A DNA stretch of 10,382 nucleotides from Candidatus Peregrinibacteria bacterium (GTDB lineage Bacteria; Patescibacteriota; Gracilibacteria; Peribacterales; Peribacteraceae), in NCBI GenBank assembly GCA_016866815.1, contig VGKZ01000035.1, forward strand, positions 1 to 10,382. The letters are read 5' to 3'. Below are positions 5,788 to 10,382 of this stretch, one piece after another. A program made the position numbers and the translations under genes. The notes below the pieces were generated by a model. It was not told the DNA's origin. It did not search any database and saw only the letters and a program-made list of their open reading frames with translations. The first letter of the stretch is position 1. Each line of letters opens with the position of its first letter.

Positions 5788-5808
5788 GAGCTCACAGCTC
5801 AACAGCTC
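5788..5808. repeat. GAGCTGT-type short tandem repeat at the cyclo-ligase 3' end
   Basis: Plus-strand GAGCTCACAGCTCAACAGCT (minus strand AGCTGTTGAGCTGTGAGCTC) repeats a GAGCTGT unit. It overlaps the last codons and stop of the cyclo-ligase gene. The same unit recurs in the dnaX/cyclo-ligase junction at 6393-6441. Confidence 0.4.
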
Positions 5809-6371
5809 GTCACCCCCCGTGCCGTGATCACCTCATCCATCTTCACGTCGTGTGCTTCCACCGGCACTTCCGGCACCAATTGGCACTCCAGGCACACGCC
5901 CCAGAATTGCGTCGAGGGATGCGCTGCTTTGTATTTCTCCAGCCACCGGTCGTATCCGCCTGCACCGCGGCCGAGGCGGTTTCCCGTGGTGTCGAATGCG
6001 CGGCCGGGAACAAGGATGATATCGACCGACTGGTTCTCCAGCTTCTCTGCATCCTTGGGTGGTTCGGGAATCGTGAATTCTCCGGGTGTCAGCGTCGTGA
6101 GGTTGGTCGTTCTCTTGTACACGAGGCGTTTATTCTCGTACACGGGGAGATAGAGGGTATCACCGCGTTCCAGCAGCTTCTCGAGTAACAGCCGGATGTC
6201 GACTTCGGTCTTCAGCGGAAAAAATGCGCAGACGGTGGACCCTTTCGGTATCTCTTCGAGCAGAACGCGCGACAGCGTTCGCCCTTCTGCGTGGCGCGCG
6301 TTGTCGGACATGCGATCGATGCGATCTCGTATATCCAGCCGGAGTTTTGATTTTGCTTCAGATGGGTGCAT
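5799..6371 (-). CDS. 5-formyltetrahydrofolate cyclo-ligase (MTHFS, YgfA/Fau family)
   Basis: The enzyme uses ATP to convert 5-formyl-THF to 5,10-methenyl-THF, returning a storage or inhibitory folate to the active pool. The 190 residues match the family (about 180-200). Visible motifs are the basic N-terminal helix (KSKLRLDIRDR), FFPLKTEVD (50-58), VPGRAFDTTGNRLGRGAGGYDRW (split here: VPGRAFD at 121-127 and GRGAGGYDRW at 134-143, the family's GRGxGxYDR signature) and HDVKMDEVIT (174-183; usual form HDxxxDxxxT). The start at 6371 is supported by the family's N-terminal length. It lies 71 bp downstream of dnaX and 109 bp upstream of glyA on the same strand. SHMT generates 5-formyl-THF in a side reaction and is inhibited by it, so the pairing with glyA makes biochemical sense. 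The last residues (TSC) and the stop fall in a short repeat. No Shine-Dalgarno is visible. Confidence 0.93.
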   Translation of the reverse strand: MHPSEAKSKLRLDIRDRIDRMSDNARHAEGRTLSRVLLEEIPKGSTVCAFFPLKTEVDIRLLLEKLLERGDTLYLPVYENKRLVYKRTTNLTTLTPGEFTIPEPPKDAEKLENQSVDIILVPGRAFDTTGNRLGRGAGGYDRWLEKYKAAHPSTQFWGVCLECQLVPEVPVEAHDVKMDEVITARGVTSC

Positions 6372-6392
6372 ATGAAGAGACTATGAGCGGTG

Positions 6393-6441
6393 AGCTTTGG
6401 GCTATGAGTAACTTAGAGCTTACAGCTCATAGCTCAAAGCT
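6393..6441 (-). repeat. 16-bp inverted repeat between dnaX and the cyclo-ligase gene
   Basis: AGCTTTGGGCTATGAG (6393-6408) and CTCATAGCTCAAAGCT (6426-6441) pair over 16 positions with a single mismatch, around a 17-nt loop. The element begins 2 nt after the dnaX stop and is followed on the minus strand by no U-tract. It could be an mRNA-stabilising or processing hairpin, or a weak attenuator. Its GAGCTAT/GAGCTGT units also occur at 5788-5808. Confidence 0.6.
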
Positions 6442-6442
6442 T

Positions 6443-7909
6443 TCAAAACAATTCCGCGGCCGCCTCCGCTACGTTGACCAGCTCGTCGGAACGCGCGTCG
6501 CCGGGGATTGCTGCGTCATCGATGGTGCAGTGTAGCTTGAGGTTCTTCTTGAAGATCCGCTGTAGCAACTCCTCTATTCCCCGACTCGCATTCGTCTCCT
6601 TCACGCGGTCCCTGTGGAACGCTGATGAGAATTGCACGGTGACCGAATCACCGCCAATCCCTGTCACGCGTCCGTTTTTCAGGGACATCTTCACCGAAGC
6701 CGGGGCGACATCTTTGAGCAGTGACGGCCATGCATCCAATAGGTTTTCCAATGAGAGTTCCGGAGCTTCCACAGTGCCAGCGGATTTTGCAACGGGCGCA
6801 TCCTTCACGGTGCGGGCTTCCGCAGGCTCCGTTTTTTTTGCAGGTTCCTTCTTCACGACGGGGGGTTCTGCCGCTTTCACCGCAATGCGCGGAGGAGCCG
6901 GTACATCACGATCCTGCGCGAGGCTCAGGAGAGCTGCCTCGAGCACGAGACCCGGAACGGGGGAGCTGCGCATGTCGCGGATGGCTCCGAGCAGTGTATC
7001 CAGAATGGCGACGTGCGGCGCTGAAGATTCGTGTGCCTCTACCGCCGCATGCATATCCTCGCGCAGTGCTGTGAGGATTTGCCGTGCGAACACTTCGGGA
7101 GCGATGCCGGACTCTTCTATCGACCGTACAGTTTCGATGATCTCAGGAGCACTCTGCTCGGCAACCGCCTTCAGAACGGTCTGCACGGCCTCGCTGCCGG
7201 TTGTGCCCAAACGCAGTCCCACTTCATCCAGCGTGATCTTCGGCAGTGAGCGCATCTGGTCCAGAAGGGAGATTGCGTCACGCATTCCGCCTTCGCAGGC
7301 GTGTGCGATCAAGCGCAACGCTTCCCTGTCTATGACGATACGCTCCGAGTCCGCGATGAACTGGAGGCGCCGGATGATGTCCTCTTCGCGGATTCTGCGG
7401 AAGGGGAAGCACTGGCACCGCGAACGTATGGTGGCGGGAATCTTATTGAGTTCCGTCGTTGCGAGAATGAAGTACGCGTACGCGGGTGGTTCCTCAAGCG
7501 TCTTCAGCAAAGCGTTGAATGCACCCTTCGAGAGCATGTGCACCTCGTCGATGATGTAGACCTTCGCAGCGGCTGCGACGGGTGAGAATTGTATTTTCTC
7601 AATGAGGTCGCGGATGTTGTCCACGCCGGTGTTGCTGGCGGCATCGATCTCCAACAGGTCCACGATGGACCCCTCCTCGATTCCTTTTTCGATCTGCTTG
7701 CATACAGCCTTATCAGCGATGCCCTGTGTCATGATGGTTTTGGCGAGGATGCGCGCGACGGAGGTTTTCCCGGTTCCTCTGCTGCCGGAAAAAAGGTATG
7801 CGTGGACGAGCGTCCCGTTCTCCGTTGCGTTCTCCAGTGTCGTCACGACATGTTCCTGGCCGTAGACGTCAGCAAACTTTGCCGGGCGGTACTTACGATA
7901 TAAAGACAT
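6443..7909 (-). CDS. dnaX: DNA polymerase III subunit gamma/tau (clamp-loader ATPase)
   Basis: DnaX is the AAA+ motor of the clamp loader that puts the beta clamp on DNA, and its tau form links polymerases at the fork. The 488 residues begin MSLYRKYRPAKFADVYGQEH, the standard DnaX N-terminus. Walker A is GSRGTGKT (42-49), Walker B IIDEVH (119-124), sensor 1 TTE (151-153), the Arg-finger motif SRC (163-165) and sensor 2 GGMRDAIS (207-214). The zinc-binding insert usual between Walker A and B is degenerate: only Cys70 remains where four Cys are normal. Domain III ends near residue 335. A Pro/Lys/Ala-rich linker (about 336-378) and a tau-type C-terminal domain follow. The linker contains a slippery A-run (6839-6832) that may give a short gamma form. 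An extended -10 promoter lies directly before the start, and no Shine-Dalgarno is seen. Confidence 0.97.
   Translation of the reverse strand: MSLYRKYRPAKFADVYGQEHVVTTLENATENGTLVHAYLFSGSRGTGKTSVARILAKTIMTQGIADKAVCKQIEKGIEEGSIVDLLEIDAASNTGVDNIRDLIEKIQFSPVAAAAKVYIIDEVHMLSKGAFNALLKTLEEPPAYAYFILATTELNKIPATIRSRCQCFPFRRIREEDIIRRLQFIADSERIVIDREALRLIAHACEGGMRDAISLLDQMRSLPKITLDEVGLRLGTTGSEAVQTVLKAVAEQSAPEIIETVRSIEESGIAPEVFARQILTALREDMHAAVEAHESSAPHVAILDTLLGAIRDMRSSPVPGLVLEAALLSLAQDRDVPAPPRIAVKAAEPPVVKKEPAKKTEPAEARTVKDAPVAKSAGTVEAPELSLENLLDAWPSLLKDVAPASVKMSLKNGRVTGIGGDSVTVQFSSAFHRDRVKETNASRGIEELLQRIFKKNLKLHCTIDDAAIPGDARSDELVNVAEAAAELF
6811..6839 (-). promoter_or_regulatory. candidate programmed frameshift or slippage site in dnaX
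   Basis: Codons Ala357-Lys358-Lys359-Thr360 read GCA AAA AAA ACG, an in-frame A-AAA-AAA slippery heptamer (6839-6833) inside a run of eight A. After 8 nt comes a perfect 5-bp stem with a 4-nt loop, TGCGG-AAGC-CCGCA (6824-6811). An AAGGA stretch lies 6 nt upstream (6850-6846). Loss of one A (transcript slippage, +1 frame) stops after eight further codons at about residue 367; a -1 slip adds about 61 residues. The site lies just after domain III, where gamma ends in species known to frameshift. Confidence 0.45.
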
Positions 7910-7918
7910 CGGAAGGGT

Positions 7919-7927
7919 ATTCTAGCA
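7919..7927 (-). promoter_or_regulatory. extended -10 promoter of dnaX
   Basis: On the minus strand TGC-TAGAAT (7927-7919) forms an extended -10 element; no good -35 is seen at the matching distance. Transcription would start about 3 nt before the ATG at 7909, implying an essentially leaderless mRNA. A second weaker TATAAA sits at 7960-7955, with TTTTGC 17 nt upstream. Confidence 0.35.
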
Positions 7928-8032
7928 GAAACCACACCGTGCATTTGTTTTTCGTTTATAGTTTCTTGAGGAGCAACGCAAAACTCTTTGTTTGCCCGAT
8001 CAAGAAGCCAAAAACAAGAAACCGTTTTCCTC

Positions 8033-8617
8033 TTACAACGGCATCGACGTCCCCTTGATCGCTTTTTCGATTGCTGCACCGAGGGTATCGAAACCGGTGT
8101 CCACCTTCTCGCCGTTCACGAAGAACGTCGGTGTCCCGCCAACGTCGCGGTCGCGCCCTTCTTTGTAGTCTGAGAGGACGATGTCCCGCTTGCTGTGTGA
8201 CTTCCAGCAGCGTTCGGCCTTCACGGCATCGATACCGATCGCTTCAGCCCACTCCACGAGGGATTCGAAGCTGAGCTTGTTCTGCAATTCGTAATTTTTG
8301 TCGACGAATTCCCAGAACTTCCCCTGATCGGCGGCGCATTCGCTCATCTCCGCGGCGTCCAATGCGAAGCGATGGATGGATCGGAGAGGGAAGTGCTTGT
8401 ATTCGAAGCGGATGTCCTTGCCGTATTTCTCGAGAAGCGGCTTGGAGACGGTAGAGTGTGCGCTGGCGCATGCAGGGCACTGCAGGTCGGCGAACTCTTC
8501 GACCAGGACCTGCGCTGAGGGGTTTCCCCGCGGAGGACGGTTGCTTGTTTCCGTGCTCTGCTTGCATGCGACGAGCAGGAGAGACAGCGTGAGACCGAGG
8601 AGCAGTGAGCGTTTCAT
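8033..8617 (-). CDS. DsbA-like thiol oxidoreductase lipoprotein (thioredoxin_4 family)
   Basis: The ATG at 8617 gives 194 residues starting MKRSLLLGLTLSLLLVAC, a lipoprotein signal with lipobox L-V-A-C and lipidated Cys18. An in-frame start at 8716 would hide this signal and overlap the upstream gene. After a short tether comes the thioredoxin fold: VLVEEFADLQCPAC with active-site C47-P-A-C50, a helical insert (about 85-150) with a further Cys pair at 94 and 137, and the cis-Pro loop GGTPTFFVNG (P163). Such proteins catalyse disulfide formation or exchange outside the membrane, usually with a VKOR or DsbB partner; none is visible here. The gene starts 44 bp after the DM13 lipoprotein gene on the same strand, with no separate strong promoter seen, so the two are likely co-transcribed. 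No Shine-Dalgarno is found. Confidence 0.88.
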   Translation of the reverse strand: MKRSLLLGLTLSLLLVACKQSTETSNRPPRGNPSAQVLVEEFADLQCPACASAHSTVSKPLLEKYGKDIRFEYKHFPLRSIHRFALDAAEMSECAADQGKFWEFVDKNYELQNKLSFESLVEWAEAIGIDAVKAERCWKSHSKRDIVLSDYKEGRDRDVGGTPTFFVNGEKVDTGFDTLGAAIEKAIKGTSMPL

Positions 8618-8661
8618 AGTGTTGGAAGGATAACGCGCCCGGGCGTGATTGCAAAGAAGTA

Positions 8662-9255
8662 TTACTGCGGGCTCAGTTGCGCGAAGCCGTAGATTTTTTC
8701 CAGTGTCGTGTCCCATAGAACCACTGAACGGAAGAGCAGGGCCTCGCCGGCATCTGCAGGCAGTTCAATACTCTGAGTCCCGTATGGGGATGGAAGAACA
8801 CCGAGGTCAGCAGCGGAGGGATCCGGAAATTTCACATCCCGTGGATCGACGGCGGGTGTGAGATAGAGATGCAGGGACGGTCCGGGAACACTGACGAACT
8901 GAGGGCTGAGGTGGACCGTTCGACCGGAGAGCAGAACTTCCCCTTCGATGAATGCATGCACCGGGACGAAGCCTCCCAGGAGTCCTTCACGCTGGTCTTT
9001 GCGTGCATTGCGTGCAGTGTCGAGCCACTGATTCTTGAGCCCCAGCACCTCCTTCTTTTTGCTTTCGTTCTGAAGGAGCACATCCTGATTTATCTCCAGT
9101 TCCGTGAGAGTATCCACCATCTGTTCCGAGTACTGTTCGGCGAAGAGCGGGTTCCGGAGCAGCGACTCCAGAGTATTGCCTTGTACAGACTGACTGCATC
9201 CGGCGAGAATCATGGAGACGGTGGTGATGCCAATCAGAGGAAAAGTTTTACGCAT
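8662..9255 (-). CDS. DM13-domain lipoprotein
   Basis: The 197 residues start MRKTFPLIGITTVSMILAGC with lipobox L-A-G-C and lipidated Cys20. Residues about 28-95 are polar and probably helical. Residues about 101-196 resemble a DM13 domain: GEVLLSGRTVHL, PGPSLHLYLTPAVDPRD, DLGVLPSPYGTQSIELPADA, FRSVVLWDTTLEKIYGFAQL. DM13 domains are thought to act in extracytoplasmic redox chemistry, and their last strand usually carries Cys in an S-V-V-I-W-C pattern. Here that position is Asp182 (VVLWD), so any Cys-based activity is lost and the domain may only bind. Its promoter (9308-9281) precedes the gene and the DsbA-like gene follows after 44 bp, suggesting a two-gene envelope operon. The start at 9255 is fixed by the signal peptide. 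The DM13 assignment comes from pattern recognition. Confidence 0.78.
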   Translation of the reverse strand: MRKTFPLIGITTVSMILAGCSQSVQGNTLESLLRNPLFAEQYSEQMVDTLTELEINQDVLLQNESKKKEVLGLKNQWLDTARNARKDQREGLLGGFVPVHAFIEGEVLLSGRTVHLSPQFVSVPGPSLHLYLTPAVDPRDVKFPDPSAADLGVLPSPYGTQSIELPADAGEALLFRSVVLWDTTLEKIYGFAQLSPQ

Positions 9256-9280
9256 GGAAAGGCGGGGGAATTGCCGGGCT

Positions 9281-9308
9281 ATTCTACGGTTACGCAGGGC
9301 ATCCTCAA
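9281..9308 (-). promoter_or_regulatory. candidate sigma70 promoter of the lipoprotein pair
   Basis: On the minus strand TTGAGG (9308-9303), a 16-nt spacer and TAGAAT (9286-9281) precede the DM13 gene. Transcription would start near 9274, about 19 nt before the ATG at 9255. The location suits a promoter for DM13 plus DsbA-like genes. Prediction only. Confidence 0.45.
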
Positions 9309-9336
9309 GTAAATTCCTCTTCAGTTCAGGGGGCGG

Positions 9337-10382
9337 TTATGCGGCCTCGGAAGCACCGGAGGCGTGGAGTGACCGAAATGCCTTCAGTTCCATGGTGCCG
9401 TACTTGAAACCGTGCGCTTCCAACGTGCGGGCCGCCCGCTTGAGACGCCAGTGAATTTGCGTTGAAGCGAAGTGATACTGCCCGCGTGAGACGTCGGGAA
9501 CGATGAGGTTGCTCCAGTAGCGGAACGTGAAGTCGTCCTTGTGCTCGCTTGCTTTCTGCGCGACGGTTTGCGACTCATCCTTCGTTGCGAACATGTTCTG
9601 CGGTCCGAACCCGTCGTCACGGATGGAAGGACTGTTGAAGCCTGTCACCAGGTTGTTCTCCAGGCCATTCTTGTGTCCATCGCCCGCAGCCGAGAGCCGG
9701 TGTTCTGTTTCGCGGAGCGCGCGGTGGCGCAGTATGTTGGGTTCATCGGGAAGGTAATTTCTGTCCTGGCACCATTTCACGTTGTAGATGATCTGGCACA
9801 TGCTGGCTGTCGCTTCTCCTCCGTACAACAGGCATTTCTCATAGAACGGCTTCAGCCCGTCCGGAGCGGACGCGAGCAGTCCGTCGATGTCGCTTGCCGC
9901 GCGCAGTACTTCGGTCTTCGGATCTTTTTTCTCCTGCTTCTTCTCTTTCTTTCCGAAGGATTTCAGATAGTTCTCCATCGACTGTAATTCACGGATGTCT
10001 TCTTCGCTGTTGTTTCCCTTCCATGCTTCCTGCAGATACTGGCGCGCCTCATCCCAGTCTTCCGTATCCAGCGCATGACGGATTTTCCCTTTGAGGACAG
10101 TAAAATTCGTATGGGGTACGTGGCTTCCTTCGGCGTGCAGTCTCCGTTCCGCTTCTTCGACGTAACTTCTGCGCTGCTCGTAACTCAGACCGAGGAATTT
10201 TTCCTCGGTGAGTCTGTTGAAACCACGGGGGACGGTACCTTTGTTCATTGCGCGCTCGGTTCTGTCGAATCCGTAGCGCACCTTTGCCCAGTCGCCGATG
10301 AAGCGCTTGAGTTCAGCGAGTGTTCTCTTCCCGCTCATGACGTGCTCAAGCCACGGGCCGATTTTATTCCTCGAAACGTATC
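9337..10382 (-). CDS. large unrecognised protein, 5' partial
   Basis: From the ATG at 10338 the product has 333 residues, but the frame stays open upstream to the window edge. The extra 14 codons read YVSRNKIGPWLEHV, which looks like real protein sequence, and there is no Shine-Dalgarno before the ATG. The gene therefore probably starts outside the window. No signal peptide or membrane segment is seen in this part. It is rich in charged helical sequence, with a Lys/Glu/Gln-rich low-complexity piece near 130-142 (KKEKKQEKKDPK). A more ordered C-terminal half (about 145-320) has aromatic residues and patches such as YYGG-like LLYGGEATASMCQIIYNVKW and FTFRYWSNLIVPDVSRGQYH. I do not recognise the family; it may be lineage-specific. 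Stop TAA at 9337 lies 81 bp before the DM13 gene, which has its own promoter, so coupling is uncertain. Confidence 0.68.
   Translation of the reverse strand, partial: YVSRNKIGPWLEHVMSGKRTLAELKRFIGDWAKVRYGFDRTERAMNKGTVPRGFNRLTEEKFLGLSYEQRRSYVEEAERRLHAEGSHVPHTNFTVLKGKIRHALDTEDWDEARQYLQEAWKGNNSEEDIRELQSMENYLKSFGKKEKKQEKKDPKTEVLRAASDIDGLLASAPDGLKPFYEKCLLYGGEATASMCQIIYNVKWCQDRNYLPDEPNILRHRALRETEHRLSAAGDGHKNGLENNLVTGFNSPSIRDDGFGPQNMFATKDESQTVAQKASEHKDDFTFRYWSNLIVPDVSRGQYHFASTQIHWRLKRAARTLEAHGFKYGTMELKAFRSLHASGASEAA

Noticed and set aside
6474..7559. 361-residue plus-strand ORF opposite dnaX
   Set aside because: It lies fully antisense to a certain gene, is Ser/Arg-rich from complementing its codons, and has no domain or ribosome site.
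8618..8716. 33-residue N-terminal extension of the DsbA-like protein
   Set aside because: It would bury a textbook lipoprotein signal and overlap the upstream DM13 gene.

Overview
The window looks like a piece of a Patescibacteria (Candidate Phyla Radiation) chromosome, possibly a Peribacteria-like lineage. This is inference from gene content: a TraG/VirD4-type coupling-ATPase tail of the kind common in these genomes, a DnaX without the usual four-cysteine zinc module, small Cys-containing secreted proteins, an S-layer-homology protein, and almost no Shine-Dalgarno sequences. GC is moderate to high. TGA ends glyA, dnaX and the folate cyclo-ligase gene, so the recoded UGA=Gly code of Gracilibacteria is not in use. 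There are no rRNA, tRNA, IS, integrase or CRISPR features.

Layout. Positions 1-675 (+) hold the C-terminal end of a conjugative-type ATPase that enters from the left edge. Positions 669-2193 hold two small secreted proteins on the minus strand, flanking one plus-strand DNA-binding-like protein. Positions 2194-2964 have no convincing gene; they carry a 9-bp tandem repeat, a 16-bp palindrome, a hairpin-rich segment and an AT-rich block. From 2965 to the right edge every recognised gene is on the minus strand: an exported NTR/TIMP-like plus SLH protein (2965-4101), a gap with a probable peroxiredoxin remnant (4102-4423), glyA (4424-5689), 5-formyltetrahydrofolate cyclo-ligase (5799-6371), dnaX (6443-7909), a DsbA-like lipoprotein (8033-8617), a DM13-domain lipoprotein (8662-9255) and a large unrecognised protein that runs off the right edge (9337-10382).

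How the genes fit together. SHMT (glyA) and 5-formyl-THF cyclo-ligase form a one-carbon/folate pair: SHMT makes 5-formyl-THF in a side reaction and is inhibited by it, and the cyclo-ligase recycles it. DsbA-like and DM13 lipoproteins form an envelope pair likely driven by one promoter. The NTR/SLH protein and the two small secreted proteins are Cys-containing exported proteins and are plausible substrates of such a thiol oxidoreductase, though nothing in the sequence proves it.

The most interesting signals are: (a) a slippery A-AAA-AAA heptamer in dnaX followed by a small stem-loop, placed where a short gamma form would be made; (b) the structured, gene-free segment around 2436-2732, with a 13-bp perfect inverted repeat around a GT-rich loop; (c) a motif Y-x-C-x6-G-x-C-x2-Y shared by the two small secreted proteins; and (d) candidate promoters lying so close to start codons that several transcripts would be leaderless or nearly so. 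No clear new multi-gene defence or mobile system is visible.
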